In this document: one piece after another, positions 1 through 8,048 of the stretch
Numbering within the stretch: the stretch's first letter is position 1
Layout of the letters: the number at the start of each line of letters is the position of its first letter
Made by a program: the position numbers and the translations under genes
Assembly: GCA_030672465.1 (NCBI GenBank)
Contig: DAOVGJ010000175.1
Coordinates: 1-14,502, forward strand
Source of the DNA: Pseudomonadota bacterium
Lineage (GTDB): Bacteria > Desulfobacterota > BSN033 > WVXP01 > G020346125
Direction of reading: 5' to 3'
Length of the DNA stretch: 14,502 bases
Notes under the pieces: generated by a model
What the model was told of the DNA's origin: nothing
What the model saw: the letters and a program-made list of their open reading frames with translations, nothing else
Databases searched by the model: none

Positions 1-145
1 GAACCATGCCATACAGGTCAAAGATCCTTTTGAGATATGGCCCCTGGGCCAATTGCCAGAGGAAAATGAGAACGTTGATGGCGATAATGGCGTTTCTCAC
101 GATGGGGTAGGTCTTTGACTGGATCGTATCGCGCAAGGGAATCAC
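1..145 (-). CDS. Rhomboid-family intramembrane serine protease, N-terminal fragment
   Basis: This gene runs off the left edge, so only the first 48 or so codons are visible. From GTG 145 the protein begins V/M-IPLRDTIQSKTYPIVRN, followed by a hydrophobic stretch (AIIAINVLIFLWQLAQ) and then RIFDLYGMV. The IPLRD start, first membrane helix and YGMV/YGLVP-like segment are typical of bacterial rhomboid proteases, which cut membrane proteins inside the bilayer using a Ser-His pair. That pair (GxSG and a later His) lies outside the window. An upstream in-frame ATG at 181 would add 12 acidic residues. I prefer GTG 145 because it gives the canonical IPLRD N-terminus, has a purine-rich ribosome site just upstream (151-160), and lies downstream of a TTGACA promoter whose -10 overlaps the ATG. 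Family assignment is fairly secure; the start is less so. Confidence 0.75.
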   Translation of the reverse strand, partial: MIPLRDTIQSKTYPIVRNAIIAINVLIFLWQLAQGPYLKRIFDLYGMV

Positions 146-176
146 GGATGCCTTCTCCTCTTCCTCCGTCGAAATG

Positions 177-205
177 AACATAGGATAGCACCTCGGCCTT
201 GTCAA
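177..205 (-). promoter_or_regulatory. Putative sigma-70-type promoter for the rhomboid gene
   Basis: On the minus strand a perfect -35 TTGACA (205-200) is followed after 17 bp by TATGTT (182-177). The -10 box contains the ATG at 181, so a transcript starting near 170 could not use that codon. It could use GTG 145 with a leader of about 25 nt. Inferred from motif match only. Confidence 0.5.
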
Positions 206-367
206 GAAGTTTCCCGGGGATTTTCGTCTTCGTAATGAGTTTTGCGAAATTGCCTGATTCTGGGATTAACTCGGCTTTCCCGTAACCTTCCACCCCTCGA
301 CCTTAGTGCTTCGATTCGCAAATAACGTGACGTATTTTGCCAAATTGAGTCTAAAAAATTGCTCACT

Positions 368-500
368 CCATTCGGCCCGCCTTCGGCCATGAGCTCACGC
401 CGAAGTCCTCAGGGTCGAAGACAGTCGAGTCGCTCAGCCGAAGTCTAAATAAGTTCGTCTTCGGACTTATGAATCGAAGGACTTAGCCTCTCAGCCTCGA
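368..500. repeat. Intergenic repeat cluster (copy 1), TTCGGCC/TGAGCTCA family
   Basis: This cluster sits in the gene-free stretch between the rhomboid gene and cutA. Bases 371-397 are identical over 27 bp to 9965-9991 near the other end of the window. Inside is a near-palindrome at 382-404: TTCGGCC, one base, TGAGCTCA, then a one-mismatch return arm. At 405-422 there is an inverted copy of the GTCTTCGACCCTGAG unit seen four times around 9919-10048. Further GTCGAAG/CTTCGG fragments continue to about 500. It looks like a dispersed, partly palindromic, non-coding repeat. No transposase accompanies it, and I see no gene between 182 and 632. Confidence 0.75.
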
Positions 501-632
501 CCTGCTGACGGCCGCTAGGCCGGAAAGCCCTGTCTTCTCCTTGAATTCACGGGGATAAGATGGTAGATAAGGATAATTTCATTGGGTGGGTGGAAAAGAT
601 GGAATTGATGATGGGCTATCACGGGGGCCGCT

Positions 633-971
633 ATGGCGAAGAAACGAAACCAAGGGCAATACGTGGTCATTCTGGTAACGGTAACCTCAGAAGATGAGGG
701 TTTAAGGATCGCCCGTGCCCTGGTGGATTCAAGGCTGGCCGCCTGTGTCAATATCATCTCAGGCCTTCGGTCCATTTATCGATGGAAGGGAAAGATCTGG
801 GACGAGGGAGAACTCCTTTTGCTCATTAAGACCCGGACGACCCTATTCGAGCAGGTGGAAGGCAAGATCAAGGAAATCCACAGCTATGAAGTACCCGAAA
901 TCGTTGCCGTTCCCATAATCCGGGGATCCGAAACCTACCTAAATTGGCTGAGGAAATCGACCCTTTCCTAG
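633..971 (+). CDS. cutA: CutA1-family divalent-cation tolerance protein
   Basis: The 112-residue product has the usual CutA length and ferredoxin-like pattern: a YVVILVTVTSEDEGLRIARALV opening strand-helix unit, then SRLAACVNI, SIYRWKGKIWDEGE, a LLLIKTR strand, and HSYEVPEIVAVPI near the C-terminus. CutA1 proteins are compact cytoplasmic trimers. They were named from copper-tolerance mutants of Escherichia coli, but their true biochemical role remains unclear in most bacteria. An in-frame stop at 609-611 and the absence of other start codons before 633 make ATG 633 firm, although the ribosome site is weak (a GGGGG run only). The flavodoxin gene starts 28 bp downstream on the same strand, so the two are probably co-transcribed. 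I see no convincing promoter in front of it. Confidence 0.93.
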   Translation: MAKKRNQGQYVVILVTVTSEDEGLRIARALVDSRLAACVNIISGLRSIYRWKGKIWDEGELLLLIKTRTTLFEQVEGKIKEIHSYEVPEIVAVPIIRGSETYLNWLRKSTLS

Positions 972-999
972 TGGCGTGAAACCGTTGAAAGGAGGGAGT

Positions 1000-1473
1000 A
1001 TGCCGAAAGTCCTCATCATCTATTATTCCCGTACGGGAAATACCGAGGCCATGGCCAAGGCCGTAGAAGAAGGTGTGAGATCCGAGGGCCTCGATGTCCA
1101 ATGCAAGGCGGTCAATGATGTATCGGTCAAGGAGCTCCTGGAGTACGAAGGAATCGTCATCGGTTCCCCCACCTATTATGGGACCATGGCGGGAGAGATC
1201 AAGCTCCTCTTGGACAAAAGCGTCAAGTACCACGGGAAGTTGGCCGGGAAAGTGGGCGGGGCCTTCTCCTCTTCGGGGGTGCTGGGCGGCGGAAATGAGA
1301 CCACGGTTTTGGATATCCTGAAGGCCCTCCTCGTCCATGGCATGATCATCCAGGGAAACCCCATGGGGCCTCATTACGGTCCCGTTGCTATTGGAAACCC
1401 CGATGCGGGCAATCGAAATGAGTGCTTCAACTTGGGAAAAAGCGTCGCCCAATTGATCAACCGGTTAACTTGA
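1000..1473 (+). CDS. Short flavodoxin / WrbA-like NAD(P)H:quinone oxidoreductase-type protein
   Basis: From ATG 1000 the product has 157 residues. A frame extension to GTG 976 exists, but AAAGGAGGG lies just before ATG 1000, and the protein then opens MPKVLIIYYSRTGNTEAMA, the classical FMN-phosphate loop (residues about 9-15). GSPTYYG around residue 55 and a glycine-rich SSSGVLGGGNETT near residue 90 match the isoalloxazine-contacting loops of WrbA-type flavodoxins. It is shorter than true WrbA (about 200 residues), so a flavodoxin-family electron carrier or FMN reductase is the safer label. It should bind FMN and act in the cytoplasm in redox transfer or quinone reduction. Its partner is unknown. 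It lies 28 bp after cutA, with a stop at 1471-1473. Confidence 0.88.
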   Translation: MPKVLIIYYSRTGNTEAMAKAVEEGVRSEGLDVQCKAVNDVSVKELLEYEGIVIGSPTYYGTMAGEIKLLLDKSVKYHGKLAGKVGGAFSSSGVLGGGNETTVLDILKALLVHGMIIQGNPMGPHYGPVAIGNPDAGNRNECFNLGKSVAQLINRLT

Positions 1474-1556
1474 GACAGCCTGAAAAGCTTGAATAGGAGT
1501 TTTCACCGCGAATCTATCACGCAGTTGAATGAGAATGTGCACCGTCCTAACCGCAT

Positions 1557-1620
1557 GACTGCAACACTGCAAGACCGCAGAATCATCATTTGACTGCAGC
1601 ACTGCGACACTCAAGACCGA
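1557..1620. repeat. Two copies of a GACTGCARCACTGC repeat between convergent genes
   Basis: GACTGCAACACTGC (1557-1570) and GACTGCAGCACTGC (1592-1605) differ at one base, and each is followed within a few bases by AAGACCG. The same core, GCAGCACTGC, recurs at 8207-8216 in another spacer. The units lie in the short convergent gap between the flavodoxin gene and gatA. No hairpin-plus-T-run terminator is evident there. Confidence 0.6.
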
Positions 1621-1623
1621 ATT

Positions 1624-3087
1624 TCAACTGAGCTGTGGGCGTTTCAGGTGCCAATCGGTACGCTGCTCATAGGTATAGGCCACCCGCAGGATCTTCTCCT
1701 CATCGAAATGCTTTCCGATAATTTGAAGCCCGATGGGAAGTCCCCCGCCGTTGAAGCCACAGGGAATAGAAACTCCCGGAATGCCCGCCAGATTGACGGG
1801 GATGGTAAAGATATCCGAAAGATACATTTGGAGGGGATCCTTCACCTTCTCCCCGATCACGAAAGCGGGTGTGGGTGAGGTTGGAGTCAGAAGGGCATCG
1901 TACCCCTCAAAGGCTCGGTCGAAATCTTCTTTGATGAGGGTCCTCACTTGCTGTGCCTTCCTGTAGTAAGCATCATAATATCCCGCCGATAATACGTAGG
2001 TCCCCAGCATGATCCTCCGTTTCACCTCGGGCCCGAATCCCTCGGCCCGGGTTTTGGCGTACATGTCGATTAAACCGTCGTATCCCCTTGCACGGTGGCC
2101 GTATTTCACCCCATCGTATCGAGCCAAATTGGAGCTTGCCTCGGCCGTACAAATGATGTAGTAAGTGGCGACGGCATACTCCGTATGGGGAAGCGAGACC
2201 TCCTTTATGGACGCACCCCATTGCTCCAAGAGCTTAATGGCCTCCCATACGGCCCTTTCAACATCTCGGTCCATTCCCTCCACGAAATACTCCTTGGGGA
2301 TGCCCAGCTTCATTCCCTTCACATCGTTGATCAAAGCCCTTTTGTAGTCCGGGACCTCGATGTCCACGGAGGTGGAATCGTTGGCGTCGTGCCCGCTGAT
2401 GACATTCATCAGTATGGCGCAATCGGTTACGTCTTTTGTTATGGGCCCGATCTGATCCAGGGAAGAGGCGAATGCAACAAGGCCAAACCGGGAAACCCTG
2501 CCATAGGTCGGCTTCAAGCCCACTACCCCACAGCAGGCTGCGGGTTGTCTCACAGAACCACCAGTGTCCGACCCCAGCGAGGCTATACACTCATCGGCGG
2601 CAACAGCTGCAGCGGACCCACCGCTGGATCCGCCGGGAATTCGATTGAAATCCCAGGGATTTCTGGTAATGCCGAATCCGGAGTTCTCCGTAGAGGATCC
2701 CATGGCAAACTCATCCATATTCACCTTCCCCAAGAAGACCGCCCCACTCTCCCTCAGCCTACGAACCACCGTTGCATCATAAGGAGGACGAAAGTATTCC
2801 AATATTTTGGATCCGCACGTAGTCCTCATGGATTTCGTGCAAAGGATATCCTTCAGGGCAAGAGGAATTCCGGTTAATTCGGGTACTTCCTCTCCCTTCG
2901 CAATCCTCTCATCGGCCCACTGAGCTTGCTGGTAGGCCTCCTCTTCAGTCAGGGTAAGGTAAGCCGCCACTTTGGAATCGACATTTTTGATCCAATGATA
3001 AAGGGACTGTGTCAATTCCAGGGATGATAATGACTTCTTCATTAATTTTTCGTGGGCTTCATGTGCCGTTAATCGAGTCCACTCCAT
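1624..3087 (-). CDS. gatA: Aspartyl/glutamyl-tRNA amidotransferase subunit A
   Basis: This 487-residue amidase-signature protein is the glutaminase subunit of GatCAB, which converts misacylated Glu-tRNA(Gln) (and often Asp-tRNA(Asn)) to the correct amide using ammonia from glutamine. The Ser-cisSer-Lys triad is complete: Lys79 in LALKDILCT, Ser154 in PGGSSGGSAAA, and nucleophile Ser178 in GSDTGGSVRQPA. These positions match, as I recall, the family numbering. The C-terminal PVNLAGIPGVSIPCG and GLPIGLQIIG blocks are also typical. The start has a strong GGGGGGAG site just upstream. gatC lies 30 bp before it on the same strand. gatB is not in the window, so the complex must be completed from elsewhere. 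Its presence suggests that the organism relies on the indirect transamidation route for at least one amide aminoacyl-tRNA. Confidence 0.98.
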   Translation of the reverse strand: MEWTRLTAHEAHEKLMKKSLSSLELTQSLYHWIKNVDSKVAAYLTLTEEEAYQQAQWADERIAKGEEVPELTGIPLALKDILCTKSMRTTCGSKILEYFRPPYDATVVRRLRESGAVFLGKVNMDEFAMGSSTENSGFGITRNPWDFNRIPGGSSGGSAAAVAADECIASLGSDTGGSVRQPAACCGVVGLKPTYGRVSRFGLVAFASSLDQIGPITKDVTDCAILMNVISGHDANDSTSVDIEVPDYKRALINDVKGMKLGIPKEYFVEGMDRDVERAVWEAIKLLEQWGASIKEVSLPHTEYAVATYYIICTAEASSNLARYDGVKYGHRARGYDGLIDMYAKTRAEGFGPEVKRRIMLGTYVLSAGYYDAYYRKAQQVRTLIKEDFDRAFEGYDALLTPTSPTPAFVIGEKVKDPLQMYLSDIFTIPVNLAGIPGVSIPCGFNGGGLPIGLQIIGKHFDEEKILRVAYTYEQRTDWHLKRPQLS

Positions 3088-3117
3088 GGTCTCCCCCCTC
3101 GCTGGATTACGCCTCCC

Positions 3118-3405
3118 CTATTCGATGATCCTAGGAACCTTATAAAAACCCTTTTCCGCCTCCGGCGCATTCCCCAGAGAAGGTTCACGGGGGAGGGATT
3201 CACGGACGCCATCCGCCCTGAAGACGTTCTTAACGGGAACAGCGTGGGAGGTAGGTTCCACCTCTTTCGTATCCAACTCATTCAACTTATCCATATAGGT
3301 CAATATATCGTTCAACTGGACCGCAAACTCATCTCTCTCCTCATCCGAGAGCGTCAATCTGGCCAATCTGGCAACATACTCCACATCTTTGACACCTATT
3401 TTCAT
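3118..3405 (-). CDS. gatC: Aspartyl/glutamyl-tRNA amidotransferase subunit C
   Basis: The 95-residue product matches GatC in length and pattern: MKIGVKDVEYVARLARLTLS at the start, an amphipathic helix (FAVQLNDILTYMDKLNELDT), the VEPTSHAVPV linker, then LRADGV-like FRADGVRESLPRE and a C-terminal FYKVPRIIE. GatC wraps round GatA and GatB and stabilises the complex. A GGGGAG ribosome site precedes ATG 3405. It is immediately followed by gatA. A gap of 273 bp separates it from valS upstream, so gatCA may have its own promoter or may be a distal part of the valS transcript. I could not identify a convincing promoter in that gap. Confidence 0.95.
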   Translation of the reverse strand: MKIGVKDVEYVARLARLTLSDEERDEFAVQLNDILTYMDKLNELDTKEVEPTSHAVPVKNVFRADGVRESLPREPSLGNAPEAEKGFYKVPRIIE

Positions 3406-3678
3406 ATCTCACTCTCCCCGCCCAAAAAGATCTCAAGGGCCAATTTCTTAAATGGCTGAACCTACCGAAAGTGCATCCCTCTCCCCAACTTCCCTCGAAG
3501 CAGTCGTCGAGTCATCTCCTCTCGAAAATGTGAGCAAATATGATGAGGGTTCTTAACGGAATGGTCTTCTAAAAAATCTTTTGTGGTGGATAGCGTGGAG
3601 GTATTGGGGGATCGGCTGAGGAGCTCAAGCCTCTCTCCTGCGGTAAGATATCGAGGATTTCTGGTCGGCGCCGCGACT

Positions 3679-6363
3679 CTACCTCCCCCCCTTATCCGAG
3701 GTTGATTCTCGAATTTCCATGATCCCCCCAAGGCTTTGCCTGAGTTTCTTCTTCCTAATCAGTAATGCCTCTCGCTTCACCGTTACCTTTTCCACCACCT
3801 CCGCGGGCGCCTTGGAGATAAATTCATCATTGGATAGTTTTCGAACCGCAATCTCCAACTCCTTCTCCACCTTTTGGATTTCCTTCTCAAGCCTCCTGGC
3901 CTCTCCGTGAAAGTCCATGCCCTTCGCCATGGCGATAAAAATCTCCACATCCCCAGCGACAGCTGTTGCCACATCCCGGGGCTTCTCACCCGAGGTGATG
4001 AAGGAAAAGCTCCCAACCCTTGCCAGATGTGTGATGTATGCCCGGTATTGTTCCAGTCTATCCCGGATATTGTCCTCTTCAGCCAACAAAAGCACATCTA
4101 CTCGTTTGTTGGGAGCAATATCCATCTCTCCCCTGATATTGCGGATCCCCCCTGTTGTCCTCATCACCAAGTCCATGTCCCAAAGGGCCTCCTCGTCCGT
4201 GAGGCCTTCGTCGTATTGGGGGAAATCCGCTATCATAATGCTCTCGCCCTCGTGGGGAAGCCTCTGCCAGATCTCCTCCGTGATGAAAGGCATAAAGGGA
4301 TGAAGTAACCTCAGGGTGCCATCCAATACCCTCATCAGCACATATTGGGTAACGGTACGCTCCTGCGGATCGTCTTTCCCATAGAGAACCGGTTTGATCA
4401 CCTCCAAAAACCAGTCACAGAATTCATGCCATATGAAATGGTAAATGGCCTGAGCCCCTTCGTTAAATCGATACTCCTCCAAGGCTTCAGTAACCTCCCT
4501 CACCGTCTCGTTGAACCTCGACAATATCCATCGATTGGCTAGGCTCATTTCGTGGGGGTCAATCTCGTGGGCGATTCCCCGGAAATCGGCTAAGTTGGTC
4601 AACGAGAAACGAGAGGCATTCCATATCTTATTGGCGAAGTGGCGATACCCCTCTATTCTCTCTTCGGAAAGGCAGATATCCCTTCCCTGGGCTGCGAAAG
4701 CCGCCAGGGTAAATCGAAAGGCATCCGTTCCATATTCCTCCATTACTGCTAAGGGATCGATGACATTGCCCCTCGATTTGCTCATCTTTCGGCCCTGAAT
4801 ATCCCTCACCAGGGCATGGATATAAACATCCCTAAAGGGAACATCCGCCATAAACTTCAACCCCATCATCATCATCCGGGCTACCCAAAAAAAGAGGATG
4901 TCGAAGCCGGTAACCAGGACCGAGGTGGGGTAAAAAACCCTGAGTTCCTCCGTCTCCTGGGGCCAACCCAACGTCGAAAAGGGCCACAAGGCCGAGCTAA
5001 ACCAGGTGTCGAGGACATCGGTCTCTTGTCGACATTCCCTGCCACTGCATCGGCTACAAGAGTGGGGCTCCTCTTTTGAGACGATGGTCTCATCACACCT
5101 CTCGCAATACCAAGCGGGAATCCGATGTCCCCACCAGATCTGTCTTGAAATACACCAGTCTCGAATGCCATTCATCCAATCGAAGTAGGTCTTTTCCCAA
5201 ACCCGTGGAATGATCTTCGTTCGACCATCCCTCACTGCCTGAATGGCCGCCTCTGCTATGGGTCTCGTTCGGACAAACCATTGTCTCGACAAAGTGGGTT
5301 CGATGATGGTCTTGCATCGATAACAATGCCCCACATTATGCCGGTAATCCTCCACTTTCAAAAGGGTCCCATCGCTTTCAAAATCCTCTACGATCCTCTC
5401 CCGGCACTCAAAACGGTCCATTCCCTGATATGGTCCGGCTCCTGTGCCCATCTTGCCATCCTCATCAATGACCTTCACCATCTCCAATCCGTGGGCCAAG
5501 CCAATCTCAAAATCGTTCACGTCATGGGCCGGGGTGACCTTTAAGGCGCCCGAACCGAACTCCATGTCCACATACTCGTCGCCGATAATGGGAATTTCCC
5601 TTTGCAGGACGGGTAGAATGACCTTCTCGCCGATGAGGTCCAGATACCTATCGTCCTTGGGATTGACTGCCACAGCAGTATCCCCCAGCATCGTCTCCGG
5701 CCGAGTAGTCACCACGATAATCGATCCTCTTCCGCTCTTGATGGGATACGCAAGATGGTAAAGCTTCGCGGATTCCTCCTCGTGTTCAACTTCTAAATCC
5801 GATAGGGCGGTTCGACACCGAGGACACCAATTTATGATATAGTCGCCCTTATAGATGAGGCCCTCGTGATATAGCCTCACGAAGACCTCCCTCACCGCCT
5901 CAGATAGGCCCTCATCCATGGTAAACCGCTCTCGACTCCAATCGCATGAGGCTCCTAACCTCTTCAGCTGCTTCGTTATCACTCCGCCATACTTCTCCTT
6001 CCACTGCCAAACCCGCTCGATGAACTTCTCCCTCCCCATGCTGTGGCGATCAACACCCTCCTCGGACAGCTTCCTTTCAACCACGTTCTGGGTAGCAATC
6101 CCAGCATGATCCGTTCCCGGCATCCACAAGGTGTTAAAGCCTTGCATACGCTTAAAACGAATCACGATGTCCTGTAAGGTATTGTTGAGGGCATGCCCCA
6201 TGTGGAGGGAGCCGGTTATATTCGGCGGTGGAATGACGATTGAATACGGGGCTTTGGTGGAATGTGTATCTGCTCTAAAAAACCCCCCTTCCATCCAGAA
6301 TGCATACCACTTATCCTCTACGGCACTCGGTTCATACGCCTTACTTAAGGTCTGCGCTTCCAT
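3679..6363 (-). CDS. valS: Valyl-tRNA synthetase
   Basis: From ATG 6363 the product has 894 residues, a normal length. It charges tRNA(Val) with valine and hydrolyses mischarged Thr-tRNA(Val). Visible landmarks are the HIGH motif as HMGH (54-57), GTDHAGIATQ (83-92), the editing-domain TTRPETMLGDTA (219-230), a Cys-rich zinc-like segment (420-439), DTWFSSALWP (452-461), KMSKS (526-530), an anticodon-binding helical domain, and the C-terminal coiled-coil arm typical of ValRS (last 65 residues or so). The frame extends to TTG 6390, but GGGGCGGGAG sits just before ATG 6363, and the protein then opens MEAQTLSKAYEPSAVEDKWY as expected. The receiver-domain gene ends 32 bp upstream on the same strand, indicating co-transcription. 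Confidence 0.98.
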   Translation of the reverse strand: MEAQTLSKAYEPSAVEDKWYAFWMEGGFFRADTHSTKAPYSIVIPPPNITGSLHMGHALNNTLQDIVIRFKRMQGFNTLWMPGTDHAGIATQNVVERKLSEEGVDRHSMGREKFIERVWQWKEKYGGVITKQLKRLGASCDWSRERFTMDEGLSEAVREVFVRLYHEGLIYKGDYIINWCPRCRTALSDLEVEHEEESAKLYHLAYPIKSGRGSIIVVTTRPETMLGDTAVAVNPKDDRYLDLIGEKVILPVLQREIPIIGDEYVDMEFGSGALKVTPAHDVNDFEIGLAHGLEMVKVIDEDGKMGTGAGPYQGMDRFECRERIVEDFESDGTLLKVEDYRHNVGHCYRCKTIIEPTLSRQWFVRTRPIAEAAIQAVRDGRTKIIPRVWEKTYFDWMNGIRDWCISRQIWWGHRIPAWYCERCDETIVSKEEPHSCSRCSGRECRQETDVLDTWFSSALWPFSTLGWPQETEELRVFYPTSVLVTGFDILFFWVARMMMMGLKFMADVPFRDVYIHALVRDIQGRKMSKSRGNVIDPLAVMEEYGTDAFRFTLAAFAAQGRDICLSEERIEGYRHFANKIWNASRFSLTNLADFRGIAHEIDPHEMSLANRWILSRFNETVREVTEALEEYRFNEGAQAIYHFIWHEFCDWFLEVIKPVLYGKDDPQERTVTQYVLMRVLDGTLRLLHPFMPFITEEIWQRLPHEGESIMIADFPQYDEGLTDEEALWDMDLVMRTTGGIRNIRGEMDIAPNKRVDVLLLAEEDNIRDRLEQYRAYITHLARVGSFSFITSGEKPRDVATAVAGDVEIFIAMAKGMDFHGEARRLEKEIQKVEKELEIAVRKLSNDEFISKAPAEVVEKVTVKREALLIRKKKLRQSLGGIMEIRESTSDKGGR

Positions 6364-6395
6364 AGCAAGCTCCCGCCCCGGCAACACCAACTGCG

Positions 6396-8048
6396 CTATA
6401 CATCAAAGTCCTCTCCTTTTTTGAGGCTCTCCAACCTCCGTATTTCCTTTTGAATGGCTTTTTCTGCCATTTCAGGTACTATTTTTTGGACCGTCTTTTC
6501 GATCTTCTCGGCGGTGGCGGCGGCAATGGCCTCTGTCAATTGAGGAAGGATTTTTGCACTCATCCCTTCTACCAATTCCTTGACCGCTCCGGAGATCGTC
6601 TTTTGAATCGGTCCCTCCTGCGGGGGCTGAACACCCATCTCCTCTTTCACCGTCTCCCCGGTAAATTCCTCGATGGCCTCCGCCAAAGCACCTTCAGGAA
6701 TTTCCTCCCTCTCTTGGTCCCTTGAGGCCTCTTCAACTAACTTCTCCAGTTCCCCCTCCTTAAAAACCTCCTCATGAAAATCCTCTAACCCCTCTTCCTT
6801 CACGCCTCCTTCGCCAAACGCTTGTAAATCCTCTTCCTTCAACACCTTCTGGGCTAGGCCCTCTAAATCCATCTCTTGAGAGACCTCTTGAGGCGGCCCC
6901 TCAAGCTCCTCCGTGGACAATTGCACTCCGGGGAGCTCTTCCAATTTCCCCTCTTCAAGGGCCTCCCCCGGCAATTCCCTCAATGCTTCTTCCAGGACTT
7001 CCTCTCCCTCCCCCAGAACTTCAGTCTCCTCTCCCAACTCCTCTAATCCCTCAACCTCCTTCTTCTCCTTCTCGCCGAGGAGATCCCCCGGCAACTCCTC
7101 GATTTCCTCCGCTAAGGCCTCCTCCAAACCCTTCTCCTTCAGGACATCCTGGGGAACTTCTCCCATTCCCTCAGTGGGAAGCTCCTCCGTCATCTCTTCA
7201 ACCCCGAATTCCACTCCTTCTGGCTTAGCAGCTTCCTCAAGGGAACCCGGATGCTGCTCCTCGATGCCACCGAACTCGGCCATCTCCTCTTCGAGGAAAA
7301 CCTTACCCTCCACCTTAGCCGGCTCCTCTTCGAAATCCACCTTCCCAGAGACCTCGGATCCCTGTTCGGCCCTTTCCATCTCCGGGGCTTGGATTGCTTC
7401 CTCGCCCTTTGTAACCCCCATATCCTCCGGGAATTCGAGAGCGGCAAGGGCTTCCTCCGCCAAAATCCCCCCTTCCTCCGACTCCTTTAACTCCCCACTT
7501 TTTATAGGTTCTCCAGGAGCTTCAAACGGGGCCTTTTCAGGCTTGGCTGTGGGTTCCTCGATGATATCCACGAGGTCGATTACCTCTTCCTCTTCCCCGG
7601 AACTCCCCGCTCCGGTCACATCCTCCATCGGTTGCAACTCCAGGATCTCCTCTTCAACCTCCCTTGTCCCCTCAACTGCTTCAGCCGTCAGCAATCCATC
7701 CACCAGTTCCAAAATAGACTCCCCCTTCAGGGGTTTTGTGATGATCCCATCGGCCCTCACCTGCTTTTTTTCCTCTTCGATATCCTCATCGAAAGGGCCT
7801 CCCAAAAGGATAAAGGGAACTTTATTCAGATCGGGGTCTCCTTTAAGCATCTGGCAGAGTTCTTTCCCATTCTTATCAGGCATGGTAACATCGGCAATGA
7901 CGAGGGCCGGTTTGAACAATTTCATCTTCAAGAGGGCATCTTCGCCGTTTTCGGAAAAGAGGAGGTTGTAATCGGTCTCCTTGAATATTTCCTCGAAGGC
8001 CTTATGGGCTGCCTTATTAGGATCGGCAACGAGAATCTCCCTTGCCAT
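6396..8048 (-). CDS. Receiver-domain protein with long acidic repeat region and helical C-terminus
   Basis: This protein has 550 residues. Residues 1-120 form a CheY-like receiver with phospho-acceptor Asp53 (VIADVTMPD) and Lys105 (ITKPL). Only one N-terminal acidic residue is present (ADP, Asp9), and the Ser/Thr switch position about 30 residues after Asp53 is glycine (LLGG). Residues 125-470 are extremely rich in Glu, Leu and Gly, with imperfect units of about 13-20 residues such as LKEEDLQAF, KEEGLEDF and FKEGELEKL. Residues 480-545 are helical (ISGAVKELVEGM, KTVQKIVPEMAEKAIQKEI). I recall similar receiver proteins with this type of helical tail in delta-proteobacterial genomes, but I know no assigned function. 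It has no DNA-binding output domain. AAGGAGG (8056-8062) supports ATG 8048. It probably heads an operon with valS. It could be a scaffold or a motility/polarity-type adaptor; this is speculation. Confidence 0.85.
   Translation of the reverse strand: MAREILVADPNKAAHKAFEEIFKETDYNLLFSENGEDALLKMKLFKPALVIADVTMPDKNGKELCQMLKGDPDLNKVPFILLGGPFDEDIEEEKKQVRADGIITKPLKGESILELVDGLLTAEAVEGTREVEEEILELQPMEDVTGAGSSGEEEEVIDLVDIIEEPTAKPEKAPFEAPGEPIKSGELKESEEGGILAEEALAALEFPEDMGVTKGEEAIQAPEMERAEQGSEVSGKVDFEEEPAKVEGKVFLEEEMAEFGGIEEQHPGSLEEAAKPEGVEFGVEEMTEELPTEGMGEVPQDVLKEKGLEEALAEEIEELPGDLLGEKEKKEVEGLEELGEETEVLGEGEEVLEEALRELPGEALEEGKLEELPGVQLSTEELEGPPQEVSQEMDLEGLAQKVLKEEDLQAFGEGGVKEEGLEDFHEEVFKEGELEKLVEEASRDQEREEIPEGALAEAIEEFTGETVKEEMGVQPPQEGPIQKTISGAVKELVEGMSAKILPQLTEAIAAATAEKIEKTVQKIVPEMAEKAIQKEIRRLESLKKGEDFDV
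6640..7640 (-). repeat. Low-complexity acidic coding repeat in the receiver-domain protein
   Basis: On the coding (minus) strand this stretch is dominated by GAG/GAA codons; on the plus strand it appears as a long pyrimidine-rich run of CTCCTC and TTCCTC. The protein shows degenerate repeats built around (K/E)E-x-L-E-x-(L/F)-x-E-E. The repetition comes from codon-level amplification within a gene, not from an intergenic repeat. The many open frames on the opposite strand here are Ser/Pro-rich shadows. Confidence 0.7.

Noticed and set aside
564..577. GATAAT/TAGATA as a cutA promoter -10
   Set aside because: No acceptable -35 at 16-18 bp apart from a poor TTGAAT match with only three of six -10 bases.
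868..1452. 194-residue minus-strand frame
   Set aside because: It is antisense to cutA and the flavodoxin gene, both of which have clear family motifs.
2095..2877. 260-residue plus-strand frame
   Set aside because: It is antisense to gatA, which has complete catalytic motifs; this frame has no recognisable domain.
3462..3731. 89-residue minus-strand frame between valS and gatC
   Set aside because: It overlaps the valS 3' end in another frame, has no recognisable motif and no clear ribosome site. The 273-bp gap shows no tRNA or terminator that I can support.
6913..7971. 352-residue Ser/Pro-rich plus-strand frame
   Set aside because: It is the antisense shadow of the Glu-rich receiver-domain gene; GAG/GAA codons read backwards give Ser/Leu/Pro strings.
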